Source: Cercophora sp. LCS_1 (Eukaryota; Ascomycota; Sordariomycetes; Sordariales; Lasiosphaeriaceae). From it: DNA of 64,000 bases. Both the position numbers and the translations under genes were made by a program. The stretch spans positions 434,001 through 498,000 of the forward strand of contig JAPZLL010000010.1 in the NCBI GenBank assembly GCA_036250225.1, given 5' to 3'. Under the pieces are notes generated by a model. That model was not told the DNA's origin. It did no database searches and saw only the letters and a list, made by a program, of their open reading frames with translations. Positions 12,109 through 23,767 of the stretch are shown piece after piece; position 1 is the first letter of the stretch, and each line of letters begins with the position of its first letter.

Positions 12109-13484
12109 TTAAATTTGTCTCGCAATGTAATCCACCGTCGTGGTCGTCGTCTTGGTGATGCCCTGCGGGCCGCCCCGCTGGCTCGTCCCCGGACTGGCAG
12201 CGAAAGGCTTAATCCGATCCCCGCTGTCGTCGCTTGACCGAGCATCGACCTCGGTCACAAAAAACGTCGCGCCATCGGAACCATAGGGTTTCCCGTGCCC
12301 GCCGCCCTCGGCCGTCTTGTTGTGGTGGTGGTGGTTGTCGTTCATTTCGTAGTAGTTGAACGCCCTCTCGCTGCTCGTCTCATCGGGCGCCGGGTTTCCC
12401 CCTGTAACGGTTGATTTCCGGGATTTCGACTTGAGTTGCGTGTCTTCATGTTGCCTAAAGTATCCAGACCCGGCGGGCTTGCCCGAGGAAGCTTGGCCGT
12501 AGCCGAGGGTGGTACCGAGAATCTTCTTGAAGATGGGACGGAGGGCTGGCAGGGAGCCGGCGATGATGCCTGTGTTGCATTCCACGACGGTCCAGATGGA
12601 GATGTCGCGCGAGTCCCAGAGCCAGTCGCCTGTTTTGCCGTAGTTGACGAGGAAGCCGATTTTGATAAAGGCGGCTGCGCAGGCAAAGGCGCCAAGAGAC
12701 AGAGCGAAGATGAGGGAAAAGCGCGTGCGGCGGTTGACGTTGAGGTTCCAGAGCATGGGGATGGGGATGACGAGGGCGAGGAGGAGGTCGGTGATGATGT
12801 TGAGGGTGACATTGGTGTACGAGAGACCTTTGAGGGTGGACTGGGACCAGCAGTTTTGCGGGATGGATTGGTCCCAGAGGGCGCGGATGTCGGTGCATTG
12901 GAGGACCAGAGTAAAAAAGCAGCCGATGGTGTAAAAGGACATGAAGCCCATGATGCCGATGATGAGGCGGCGGTAGAAGGTTGTCGAGGCGATGCGCAGG
13001 AGGGTGGCGCCTACGGCGAGCTTGGTGACGCAGATGCCGATGAGGAAGAGCGGTTGGCTGATGAAGTTGAGCTTGAGTCCGGTCGAGAGCTCTTCGAGCG
13101 GGATGTCGCCCATGTGGCGCCCGGCACCGTACACGACCGAGCCCCAGATGACGCCCTGCCCGGCGAGCACCAGGGCCATGGCGAAGGACATGAAGTAATC
13201 CTGAAGTTCACATTTTGTCAGTCCGTCATCACTAATTGGCAAACAACAGGGTCGAAAAAAAAAAACACCAAAAAAAAAAAACAGGGGCGGATGTTTGGAA
13301 AGCAACGACTCACATCAAGACCGACATTGTGCACAATGACCAGTCGCACATACATGCGGGTCAGATATGTGATCAGCGCCAGCGATGTGATCCCCAGAGT
13401 CGCACCGAGAATCCTGGGGCCATCGTTCTCGGTCGGGTTCGACGGCAGGCCGAATTCGTTGATCACCACACCAGAATCAGGCAT
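12109..13484 (-). CDS. SAT4/rhodopsin-domain (PTH11-like) integral membrane protein, long C-tail
   Basis: Exons 13484-13314 and 13200-12109, 420 residues. The ATG at 13484 is the first in frame. The N-terminus is exocytoplasmic; helix 1 is near LGITSLALITYLTRMYVRL. The intron falls just after VGLD, so the hallmark becomes VGLDDYF, and YGAGRHMGD follows. Later helices include the LSYTNVTLNIITDLLLALVIP segment and an ICVTKLAVGATLLRIA segment, typical of the family. The C-terminal tail of about 130 residues is hydrophilic, with a His cluster (NDNHHHHNK) and TTTTT before a basic end, likely a cytoplasmic regulatory tail. It is a divergent paralogue of the gene at 4735-5824 with the same intron position, although the two are about 6 kb apart and in opposite orientation. 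The intron has long oligo(T) tracts on the coding strand. Probable surface receptor, ligand unknown. Confidence 0.88.
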
Positions 13485-14853
13485 GATGGGCAGCCGAAAT
13501 GCAAAGACGGAGAAACGAAGGACATCAAAGAAGGACAATGCATGCGCAATACGGCTGGAGTGTGGATAATACCTAGATTAAAAAAAAAGGAGCGACCGTG
13601 ATCCAACGTTTTTCTGCGCACCTCGCATGCACAACATTTCAGGGGGACGATTCAGGGGGCCGGGGGGCGATGAAGAAATCCCTTGACTCGTTGTTCAGAA
13701 CGACCTTGGCGGCAATCCTTCCCCACCACGCAGTGGAAGGGAATATTACTTGCAGCTATTCCCCCGGGCGCTGATCCGGGATTGTGCCATTCGTTCCACC
13801 TCTGTGTCTCGTCCTGACCATTTTCTTTTCTTTTCGTTGTTCTCTGGACGATGCCCAGCTACTTTGATCTGACCGGTGCGGGAAGGGTGTCGGCAAAGGT
13901 GTCGGCAAGAAACTTCGTACATGCGACTAAGAGATCAAAGTGGGGTGGAGTAGCATCGCGAGATCGGTTTCTTTCCGCGCTGCGGAGAGCGGCCCACTCC
14001 AATCTTTGCGACTGGGTAGTATCCCGGCCAGGAGGGATATCAAACTCTGACACCTCCTCGACCTCCTTCAGGCTCCTCTGCTGGGGGTCAAAACCGTTGC
14101 TACATCTTTGTTTCAGCAAGCAAACAATGCTAAAAGGGCCTGAGGAGAATTTGCTGCCAGCTCACAAGCATTGCGTGTGGTGCTTGATATTATTCACCTC
14201 CCATGGATTTGAAGACCAGGAAAAAAAACACGGGCACTCTGCAGCGAGTGCAATGTACCAAGGTATTGTACGTACTGGGAAATTTGTTAGTTTGCAGCAA
14301 CTGCCTGCTGCCAAGCGCAATGGCAGACAGCATCGGGCGACATGCATGAAGCTATCCCAACCGCTGGCATGCAGCTCTCGCATCAGGTAGGTAGCCTCCG
14401 GGCTGTCGTCTTTCAATACGACCCAAAGCCAGTGCCCTGGGCTCAACCGAGGTTCTTCTGGACCCCTGCCCTGGGATTCGAGTTTCGCACCATGGTCAGC
14501 CTCTCATTTCTTGGGCTTGTTTGTGCCTGGGGTGTTGTGGGACGTCATGGGGCGATAACGCTGCCAGCGCTCCTGACTCGATGTGCATAGCAGCACTCTA
14601 TTAACGGCCAAAGGGGCAAAGCCGACACCCACGTCCCCATGTGCCAATATCCTTTGGCGGCGTGGCAACCCTCTCTCCACACCTTGGCGGAGTGCCGAAG
14701 GTGGCTTCACGGGAATGTTATTTAGGTAGGTGGCGAACGCCTCTGGATCTGGTTGTGCTTTTTTCTGCCGTCAGTCCCTCGTTACCGGTGCATCCTTCCC
14801 ATTACATTCCTTCCCACCCCAGTCTCCCATTTGTCCCGCCTTGAACCGACAAG
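13485..14853. other. Divergent intergenic region (SAT4-like gene / tyrosinase)
   Basis: The two flanking genes are transcribed away from this region, so it should hold both promoters. The 100 bases before the tyrosinase start are pyrimidine-rich, with CCTTCCCACCCCAG-like sequence, as is usual for fungal leaders. Open frames at 13851-14390 and on the complement show no family signal. Confidence 0.5.
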
Positions 14854-16261
14854 ATGCGGGCAGGGAATATCGCTGTTTTCACTCTCCAGGTCTGCGCCGT
14901 GCTGGGCGCTCCGGCCCCGCAGGCCAGCGAGGAGCCGGTGCCGGCTGCTCCCGTTGTTGACGACCTCAACGCCGCGTTGCTCTCGGGGATACCAGAGGAA
15001 GCCCTCAGCGCCATGGAGGCGCTTGACGCCGCCCGGTTTGAGCAAATTCAGGAGGAAATTGCTGAGGCCGACGGTCTGGAGAAGCGCCTCGTTGGCAGCT
15101 GCACCCTGAGCAAGCTGCGGATCCGCAGGGAGTGGTATGTCTCCCGCAAGACAAAAAGGAGAAGGGAGTTGGCTAACACATCACATCACAGGAGCACCCT
15201 CAGCCGGTCGGAGCGCAAAGCTTACACCGATGCCGTGCGCTGCCTCCAGGCCAAGCCAGCCACCTGGCCCGCTGCTCAGGGACCTGGTGTCAAGTCGCGT
15301 TTTGATGACTTCGTCGCGGTGCATATCAACCAGACAATGGAGATCCACTACACCGGTAACTTTCTCTCGTGGCACAGGTATTTCACCTGGCTCTACGAGG
15401 AGGCGCTCCGCAACGAGTGCGGCTACAATGGCGCCCAGCCCTACTGGAACTGGGGCCTGACCGCGTTGATCGGTCTCGAGAACTCGCCGCACTTCGACGG
15501 CAGCGCCTACTCCCTGTCCGGCAACGGTGCTGCCGTTCCCAACCAAGGCAACATCGTCATCAGCGGCGGCGACGGCCTTCCTCCTGTCGTCCTCCCTCCC
15601 GGAACTGGTGGTGGCTGCGTTACCAGCGGCCCCTTCAAGGACATGGAAATGAACCTCGGCCCTGCCAATCTTGACCTCCCCGGTGGCACCACCACTGCCA
15701 ACCCCGCGGGTCCATTCGCTTACAACCCTCGCTGCCTGAAGCGCGACCTCACCACCGCCATCAACCGCCAGTTTGCCAACACCACCAGCATTCTGTCCAA
15801 CCTTTTGCTTCCCCAGAACATCAACGACTTCCAGATGCAGATGCAGGGTATCCCAGGCACTGGTAACATTGGTACGCCTCCTTCCTTCCGCTTCCCTTCC
15901 CTTGCTCGCTTCTGTCACCATGCGCTAACTAACCTGCGTTCAAGGCATCCACGGCGGCGGCCACTACTCCCTCGGCGGCGACCCTGGCCGTGACTTCTTC
16001 ACCTCCCCCGGTGACCCCGCCTTCTACCTCCACCATGCCATGATTGACCGCGTCTGGTACCTCTGGCAGGCGCTGTCCCCAACCACCCGCACCAAGGGCG
16101 CCAGCTCTGTCGCTGGCACTCGCACCTTCATGAACATGCCTCCCAGCGGCGACACCACGATTGAAGATATCGTTGACATTCCTTATACAGGGGGCGAGCC
16201 GAGGCAAATCAAGGATTTGTTGAGCACTGTTTCGGGACCTTTCTGTTACGTTTACCTCTAG
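14854..16261 (+). CDS. Secreted tyrosinase (type-3 copper monooxygenase), short form
   Basis: Oxidises phenols to o-quinones outside the cell. Exons 14854-15134, 15192-15871, 15945-16261; 425 residues. A signal peptide (residues 1-18, ending LGA) is followed by an acidic propeptide ending in the Kex2-like dibasic site EKR at residues 76-78. The copper A ligands are His138, His146 and His155 (NFLSWHRYF). The copper B site has H323-x3-H327 and the FYLHH pair at 350-351, with D354 and RVW after it. There is no large C-terminal lid domain, as in the short secreted fungal tyrosinases. Intron 1 is 57 nt, so the frame stays open through it and automated callers may retain it. Context gives no pathway; the neighbours are unrelated. 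Confidence 0.93.
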
Positions 16262-17489
16262 ATTCTAATAGGAGGGATAAAACGTTTCCAATGAAGCCAC
16301 GGCTGTCCAGTTGCCTATCTACCTAGGTAGGGTAATGATCTGGTGATTTTTGTCGTACTGGGCAGTGGTCATTTGGCGTGTGCGCATCTCTTACCAATGG
16401 AGGGCATACTGGAAAATGTAAAGGCTAGTTGGTTTTTATTATTGATTCTGTAGTAATTAATACTAGTTTAGAGGGTACTTTAAACAAAATATTCTTTCGT
16501 ATTATCCCATCATTCTAATTCCCAGAAATTTGGATATCCCGCAGCGAAGTGCGGGCGGAGGCTTTTCCGGTGGTCAGCTTCGTGACGCACTGAGGATGTT
16601 TTGGCATTGACACTGACGCAGCGGCACAGGTAGTCCGAGATCGCGGCTTCGTGTGACGTCACGGGGATCAGCTGGATGACAAAAGAAATTGCAGGTGGTG
16701 GCTTTTCGTCGCAGCCTTATGCTCATGGCACACCTCGCACTTTTTGCCTCTCAGCTGCGGCTGTTCCCTCATTTCCCGGTCCTGTCCAATCTTTCCAGTT
16801 TGAACGCTGCGCGGCCACTTCGTCCGACCACGAAAAAGCGCCGGTTGACTTCCCACAAACAACTGTCGCGGCCAGGTCACCGTCGCGCCTCGCCGTGCAA
16901 CGCGGCCCCGCGTCCTCAATCAGCCAGTGGGTTTGCCGTGGTACATTTGAAGCAATGCGCGACAGCGGGTGTACTTGTCAGTGTCGCACACCAAACACAT
17001 TGGCGACACGAAACCACACAGCTGGCATCACCTGAATGGGGATAACTTGACTGACGATTTGCTGCACAAGCGCGCGTTCCTGAGGGGCAATTTCGTGGCG
17101 CGCAAAAGAATTGGCTGTCGGTGAGGCGCGTGTTTGTCGGGCGATTGCGAGGTGAGTTGATCAGAAGGAGCGATTGTGGTGGTGTGCTGCGCCACCCCTC
17201 TCCGTAACAATCGTCATGCGGGTTGCATTCAGTCAACCTCAACTCCTCCGAAACTGCTGCTCCCGAATGCCAAGGCAGCCTTGCCCACAGCCATGGCTGC
17301 CTCCCAATCGCAACCACCCCAAAAACTGCAGATTTAAAGCCATCGCGGCACACACGCCAATCCCAGCATCCGCCATTGCCCCGTTCCTGCACAAGACGAC
17401 TTTCATCACATCTTGAGCCTGAGGCAATCTGCACGATTATTCCCAACCGAAACGCTACAAACAAGCCCGAGTTCAATTCAGTAGTCCCA
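16262..17489. other. Intergenic region, no gene seen
   Basis: 3' flank of the tyrosinase gene and promoter of the next gene. It contains a perfect palindrome TACCTAGGTA at 16320-16329 and an AT-rich patch around 16430-16520 that probably holds the tyrosinase poly(A) signals. Open frames on both strands near 16.7-17.4 kb look like chance. Confidence 0.5.
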
Positions 17490-18708
17490 ATGTCGGACCG
17501 CTATGACATCCCAACACCGACCTCAAGCACCTTCACCACCTCGAGCTACAACCCGCCCAATCATCGCGAGTGTCTCGTCCCCAGCTGCCACAAGAAGCTC
17601 TGCTACGCTAGACTCGCGGGCGAGAAGATCTACTCCAACTTTTGCTTCCGACACACCTGTTCCCACACCGTCTCGATTGAAGATGGGTACCACTGCCCCA
17701 TGCCCAAGTCCGAGTTCGACTCTCTCTGCGCAAACCGTACGTTTCCTCGCCCTTGTTTTGTATTGCCTAGTTCTCCTCGCTGACATGTTGACAGACATGA
17801 CCTGCGCCCACCCCTCCTGCACAGAAACAGGCTCCTACGCAACCAACACATGCCCATGGTTCTGTCCCCGCCACCGCTGCTCCAAGCCATCCTGCACCCT
17901 CGGCGTCTACGACCTCCTCTCAAATCGATGCAGACACCACCAAGAATGCGCGGCGCTGCAGTGCACTTCTCTGCCGTGGTTCGAGGAGCATAGCAGTTTC
18001 TGCGAGAGACACACTTGCTCTGTCGGTGATTGTTCGCTCCAGGCAATCAGGGCGAGGAGGTGCAGCGAGCATGTTCGGTGCAGTGTCCCCAGTTGTTTGC
18101 GGCAATGCAAAGTCAAGGCGAACGGGAAACTCGAGGCGTTGTGCCCCAATCACTTGGAGGAGAGGTGCGCCAAGCCCGGGTGTGGGAGGAAGAAGGTGAG
18201 GGGCGAGAGGAGATATTGCCATGAGCATTGGTGTCGAGTCACCGGGTGTGAGGAAGAGAGGAGGGTGGGTGGGCCGTTGTGTGATGTCCATCGGTGCACG
18301 TTTGATGATTGCACCGAGGTTATCGGGGAGGTAGAGGATGAGAGAGGGTCGAGCTTGTTCTGCAAGGGGCATGCGTGCCGGGTTGGAGGGTGTTTGTACA
18401 GTCGGGAGGGGAGGAGTTTGTTCTGTGAGAGGCACAGGTGCGGGATGGGTGGCTGCACCAAGCAGGGACGCGGGGATGGCGGACTTTGCTACGTCCATGA
18501 GGATGAGGTCTGCATTGTGCAAGGAGATGGAAGGTGTCGGGTTGAGGGGTGTGGGATGGGGACGCATGGCGCTTATTGTGAGCTTCATGACTGGGTTGGG
18601 AGGATGGAAGAGGAAAGAGATACGTTGAAGGCCAGGTATGAGAAGAGCGGCGGGAATAAGCGGTGGTCGGCGACTGTTGAGGATGTGCAGGACGAGGATT
18701 CGTGGTGA
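17490..18708 (+). CDS. Cys/His-rich protein of about twelve tandem C-x4-C...C-x2-H modules
   Basis: Exons 17490-17736 and 17795-18708, 386 residues. After a short Ser/Thr/Pro-rich N-terminus, almost the whole protein is a run of modules of the form C-x4-C-x(8-17)-C-x2-H-x-C, where the last Cys is often the first of the next unit. Examples are CAHPSC...CPRHRC, CSVGDC...CSEHVRC, CAKPGC...CHEHWC, CRVTGC...CDVHRC and CRVGGC...CERHRC. Four conserved potential ligands per unit strongly suggest one zinc per module. There is no signal peptide and no membrane segment, so it is probably cytosolic or nuclear. The end (after CELHDW) is a short charged helix. I do not recognise a named family. Binding to nucleic acid or protein is possible but not shown. 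Confidence 0.8.
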
Positions 18709-19153
18709 GGCTGCATTGTGATACCCGGTTGGATAGGATTTTGGAGTTTGGCTGGACATGGGACAGGAAAGAAAGGGGTTCGAGGCGTTTGGAGACCTTT
18801 CAGTATTTTGGTACCCGCATTTTTAGCCTTATTATTGTTTCCACCTTGTCGAATCATCTTGCGAAGTCTCCAGGCTTTGGGGAACGACCACGTGACCCGA
18901 TGCGAGTGTCAGTTTTCCATCACCAGCAGCCGTGATCAGGCGACGAATCAGCCCCCCTCCACGGGATAATTTGGAGCCGATGAAAACCCCGCATTCCCTT
19001 CCAGCTCTCTCAACTTTTCGCCCGAATCTTCCCTCCAGGAACAAATCCACAACACAGAAACACGGTCAGACGAAGCCATAACGACAAGGCTACGCGGGTT
19101 CCTTGCAAACCGCACACCGAAGGATACGCTAGAACTAGTCAGCCAATGTGACT
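18709..19153. other. Intergenic region between the Cys/His-rich gene and the FHA-pseudokinase gene
   Basis: Contains no open frame with coding character. The last 100 bases should be the leader of the downstream gene. Confidence 0.5.
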
Positions 19154-22100
19154 ATGTACGATCCCAACGAAGACACGGACCCAACGTCGTTGCAACCACC
19201 GAGTTTCGTCTTGGTGCCACTCAACGCCGCAGCAAAGAGGGCAGTCGAACATCGTAGAAACCAATATTATCTCCACTACATGGACGAAGGGACGCAGGGT
19301 CTTTGGATTGCTTTCGATGGCGATAAAGGCAGCTACACCCTCGGAAATGGCGAAGGCTCAGATATCTATCTCCCGGAGACGAGAACCAATAAAGGCTCGG
19401 CCCAAATCGATGCATTGCATGCGGAATTCACGTTGATAGCCGATCAAGGAGCTGTACTTCTAGTCAACCACTCAGGAGACCTCACAAGGACGACGACATT
19501 TACAATACCGAATCGTGGACCATCCTCTACCGTTCCAATCGACGAAGAATCACAGTCTGTGCTGGTAGCTCGGGGAATCAACCCGTGTATTGCCTTGGGT
19601 AACAACAGGCTCTTTCAGTTCGAGATTCGGTGGTACACGCCAGGATTATATGCTTTCGATCCCATAGAACCCTATGTTCTAGGCCCCAGAAGATCAGCGC
19701 AGAAGAGGTACTTACAAGGACAGAGGATCGGGGGAGGGTCGTCTTCTACAGTGTGGACCGCCTTGGACTGCAGGCTGGGTTCAGTGATTGTTGTCAAGAA
19801 GTTCAACAACTTGGCGGGCCCAGGGCGTAAGCAATTAGCCAGGGAAGCTGAGATCTTTCGGCGCGGGTCGGCGTCGGGCAGCGCTAAGCCAAGACATGTA
19901 AGTATTGGGCCCACGAGTGAGGAGAGACCTCGATTGACTAGCTTTTAGGATCATATCCTTGAGATACTGGACATCTTAACCGATCGAAACACTGATTGGC
20001 TAGAATTCCTTCTGCCTCTGAAGCAGTGCGACCTGAGAACGCTAGTTGAGCAGGATGCAGGGAGCATTGGAGAAGAAGTGTCAGATACCGTTCTACGGCA
20101 AATGCTTCTGGCTCTAGAGTGCCTTCATGAGCATAGCATGACCCACGGCAACCTAAGGCCTGAAAAAGTTTTTTGCGAGTACGACGAGGATGGCAACCTC
20201 AACCTCTACCTCTGCCCTCAGTTTGGCAGGCAGCCATATTTGCACGGCAAGGAAAGAAGCCTATTCACGGCGCCCGAGGTATCCCACAAGAAAAAGCAGA
20301 CTATCAAATCGGACATGTGGTCGTTATTTTCCATGGTCTGTTGGATCCGCAACGAAGATGGATTTCGATTCAACGCCAACAAACTTTCAGGCAACCAAAT
20401 CCATCACTGGATAAATTTCCTTGCCAAGAAAGAGGCGTTTTCCAGGATTAGAGGAATGGCCGAGTCGAATCCTAAGAAAAGACCTTCCCCAAGTGAGCAG
20501 CTGCAAAGACTCGATGATATTCAAGAGTTCGGAGAGGAAGAAAATGAAGGAGATGAGTTTGCGAGAGAAGAGGAGGAGGAGGAGGAGGAGGAGGGACTTC
20601 TGGAAGAAGGCGACGACGAGGAAGGGTCAAACAAATCTTCAGCATATCCCTACTACGAACCATATACCAGCCCCCTACCCGATACCTACGCACGATACCC
20701 GACATACGAGCCATACACCACCAAGCTCATCGACGACGAGGACAACATGGAGGCATCTAGCAGCTTGCAGGCCGCAGCCTATGACTCGGATGACCTCACG
20801 GAGGCACCCTCCATGTGGATCCAGGAGCCACCCCTCGACGTCGAAGTGGCATCATCGGGCAAGGGCAAGGGGAAACGCAGGGAGTTTGTAGGTGCGCCAC
20901 TTCGAAAAGAGCCAGCTACTGCCTCACATGGACCTGAGCCATCAGAGGAAGCGGATTGGGTCCATGTCGCTAAACTCCCACTCGCAAAGTCGATCGCAGA
21001 CTTGGATGGCAACCCAGTTTCTCTGAAGTCCTCCACACCTCCCCCGGAGGCGGCGGGCAAGGGCAAGGGCAAGGGCAAGGGCAAGGAGGTTTCTGGCACG
21101 AAGCTTGCTACCGCTCCAGCGGCGCCGCCTAAGAAGCAATCGGGATCTGGTTCGCAAGAACGTCATGGACCAGGGGCGGCTGCCTCTGCCCCCGACAAAC
21201 CAGCCGTGAAACGGTCCGTGGACTTGGACGGCGCCTCATCCCCCCTGAAACCTTTTACATTCCCACCGGAGGTGGCTGTCACGGGAGAGATTTCTGGCGG
21301 GAGAGTTGCAAGCGGGCCTCCTCAAAAGGAGCCATTTGAGGGCTCATCAGATCTTGATGGATTACAAGAAGAAACGGAGCGAGTCACGAAACCCCCACCC
21401 GCAAAACCAACCGCGGACTCGGACGACGATTTAGTTCCGGTCGAGTCCTCTATTCCTCCCCCAATGGCGCCCGTCAAGGAGGGTCAGGGCAAAGAGACTT
21501 TTGGAACGCCACTTCAAAAGGAGCCGGCTGCGGGCTCACAAGGCCCTGACGGGCTAGAAGAGGATACGGAGCGAGTCACTAAAACCCCACCCTTGACATC
21601 TACCGCAGACTTGGACGAAAACTCGGATACCCTGGGGTCTTCCGCATCCCTTTTGGGGGTAGCTGGTCCCGTCGCGGTTTTGCTCCTGCAGCCATTCTTC
21701 AAAAACTTTCTTCAGTTTGTTGCCGAAGAACCAAATCTCTCATCGCTATACAAGCAAGCCGTAAACATAGTCAATGAGCGCGACTTTGAAGCTCACCTCA
21801 ACCAACTTCTAGAAGCATACGGACGCTCCCTGGGAGACGAAGCGCAAACTCCGATGCAGAAAGAGACTGCGAGCTTGGTGCAACGGTCTGCTACACAGGT
21901 AGTACGCACAATCAAGAAGGGCATCATATCCCGGGAGGAAGAATACAGGACCGGTGAGACTGTAGGGACTCATCAAGAGCAGGATATCGATTCAGTTGGG
22001 GAGACCGCCACGCGTCTGGCAAGGGATGATACCAAGGATGGGAATGGAGACGATGAAGTATCATCACTGGAAGAAGAGTACCAGCGGCTAAGTCAAGATG

Positions 22101-23767
22101 CAGGGTTTGAGGAGTTCTTAACATCAACTCAAGCATTCGACACGCTCTTTGAGTCTATCAAGACTTGGCTGGGTACAAACCGGCAAAGGGAGGAGGTTAG
22201 CATGGTTGCTCTTAGGGTCGAGATGAGTTCTCAGAGGTTTGGGCTGCAAAGGGGTCTCATACCAGCCTCAGCGGATTCTCCGTCTGAACGCGAGATAGAC
22301 GAGGTCTATAGCCCGGTGGATCTGGTGAGATGGTTCAAGGAGGCGGCTGAGCTGACCCACGGGACAAAGGGACCAGACCCAAATGAATACACCACGTTGA
22401 GGAGGACGCAGACTTTCTGGTCAGTACAATCTGAGGATTCATCAGAGGGTGAGGGCGGGATTTCGGCATCTGAGGATGGCCTTGTGGAGCGCGAGATGCC
22501 TGGTGGTTTTCCCGATGATGCCGCTGATGACCTGGAACTGGACGACGAGTCTGCTGGAGAAGGTGTCTTGGGTTTCAAGCTCATCGCGGCCTTTGCTCGG
22601 TGGATTCACGAACCCCGTCTTCTACCAGGGTACAAACGGCTACGGTGGCGATGTGTAAGTCACCTGTTGCTGAGTCTTTTGGCATACCACTAACTAGTTT
22701 ACTTGGAATAGTCTTGCGGTAAAACACTGTTCGGTGATTTCGCGGACGACAACCCAGTGGCTTTGTCAGACCTCGCACGTCGGCTGCAAACGATGACGGC
22801 CAACGGGACCACCCCAAGTGAGAGTCACCGTCCACAAGGCTCACCCAGATCGGAGAGCTCAGGGTCGACATCTCGATCTCTGGCGAACACGACGGACACG
22901 TCTCAAACTGGGAGCAGCAGAAACTCAGATTCAACCTTGGCGGGAGCAAGTAATACCCCAGGTATCAGCACCGCATGTCAACCTCACCAACCACACTCCG
23001 GAAAAGCGTACTTTGAGTTGTGCGCAAATGTCGGACCCCACGCCATAAGGCTCACAGAAATCGATATCTCCACGGTCAGAAACGACGCTGAGTTCTTTGA
23101 TAGAATCTGGTCGCGATACAAGAGCCTCCGGGGGTCTTGGTTCAAGAGAGTCTTTCTCAAGCCAGAGGACATTCACTTTGTATATGTATGTCGCATCCAT
23201 CCCTGCTAAATCCCAACTTCTCGAGATTAATTAGTACTGATGCATTGATCACAGTTCGGCGTCCGACATAGACACCAGGCGGGGATCTACAGGAAGCCGA
23301 TCGAGATCCCACCAGAACTCGAAGTTCACAAACAGCGCTACCATTACTACGAGTGTCCGATCGAAGTCCTACCACCGATGCCTTCGAACGTGTTTCTTCA
23401 CTATTTGTCTTGTGCAAGGGAGAGAACGTGGCTCAATGAGATCCCTGGGGCACATGGCGAAAGCTTCTTTTTCCAACGTTTGCCCAAGAAGACCCAACAC
23501 AGCATCTTTGAGGAGCTACTGGGGCAAGGAATGGCGGGCGTTCATAATGGGGTCAGATACGGGTGGGGCGTTCATATCATCGAGGGTCCGGACCATGCGA
23601 CGTTGAGTATCGCGCTAGGACTTGGCGTTGCTGTTGGCTTCATCGTTTCAGTTTTGATAGTCGGGTTTGCCCAAACGCAAGAGCAGGGCTTTGGTATTGG
23701 CCAATGGGTTGTTGGGGTTATCTCCTGTATCATGGCAGCGTTGTATTTTAGACTTGTTGGGCATTGA
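19154..23767 (+). CDS. FHA-pseudokinase-repeat fusion protein with C-terminal membrane anchor
   Basis: Exons 19154-19897, 19949-22654, 22712-23185, 23255-23767, all phase 0; 1478 residues. Residues about 45-170 resemble an FHA phosphothreonine-binding domain. A kinase fold follows: glycine loop GQRIGGGSSSTVW near 190 and the VVKK lysine near 215. The catalytic loop reads HGNLRPEKV instead of HRDxKxxN, and the metal-binding DFG is QFG, so both catalytic aspartates are gone: a pseudokinase. An acidic Glu tract comes next, then four imperfect repeats of 65-75 residues (about residues 555-830) with KGKGK and KEP...GS elements. The C-terminal part has the RWRCSCGKTLF zinc-like motif, a conserved fungal domain (RPxEIPPELEVxxQRYHYY-like region) and two hydrophobic helices from about residue 1420. 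A membrane-anchored phosphopeptide-binding scaffold is the best guess. A split into two genes at 22.7 kb is possible but the splice fits well. Confidence 0.8.
20880..21690 (+). repeat. Four degenerate coding repeats (65-75 residues each)
   Basis: Within the FHA-pseudokinase gene. Units share, in order, a Lys/Gly tract, E-x-F/V-x-G-x-P-L, KEP, a GS/GSxGP turn, a run of acidic residues before RVTK-PP, DLD or DSD, and an SS-x-PPP turn. Units 3 and 4 (from about 21290 and 21500) are the closest pair. The DNA copies have diverged, so these are old duplications kept in frame. Confidence 0.7.

Noticed and set aside
12436..13569. 377-codon open frame on the plus strand
   Set aside because: Exactly antisense to the SAT4-like gene; its Asp/Glu/Gly/Ala-rich composition is the shadow of hydrophobic codons on the other strand.
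13851..14390. 179-codon plus-strand frame and its complement upstream of the tyrosinase
   Set aside because: Neither shows a domain, signal peptide or credible splice structure; better read as a divergent promoter region.
15181..15921. 246-codon minus-strand frame
   Set aside because: Shadow of the tyrosinase coding exon.
22655..23767. Treating the SCGKTLF...membrane-anchor region as a separate gene from the pseudokinase
   Set aside because: The GTAAGT donor and GGAATAG acceptor join the two in frame and complete a conserved RWxC-SCG motif; no start codon lies in a good place for a separate gene.
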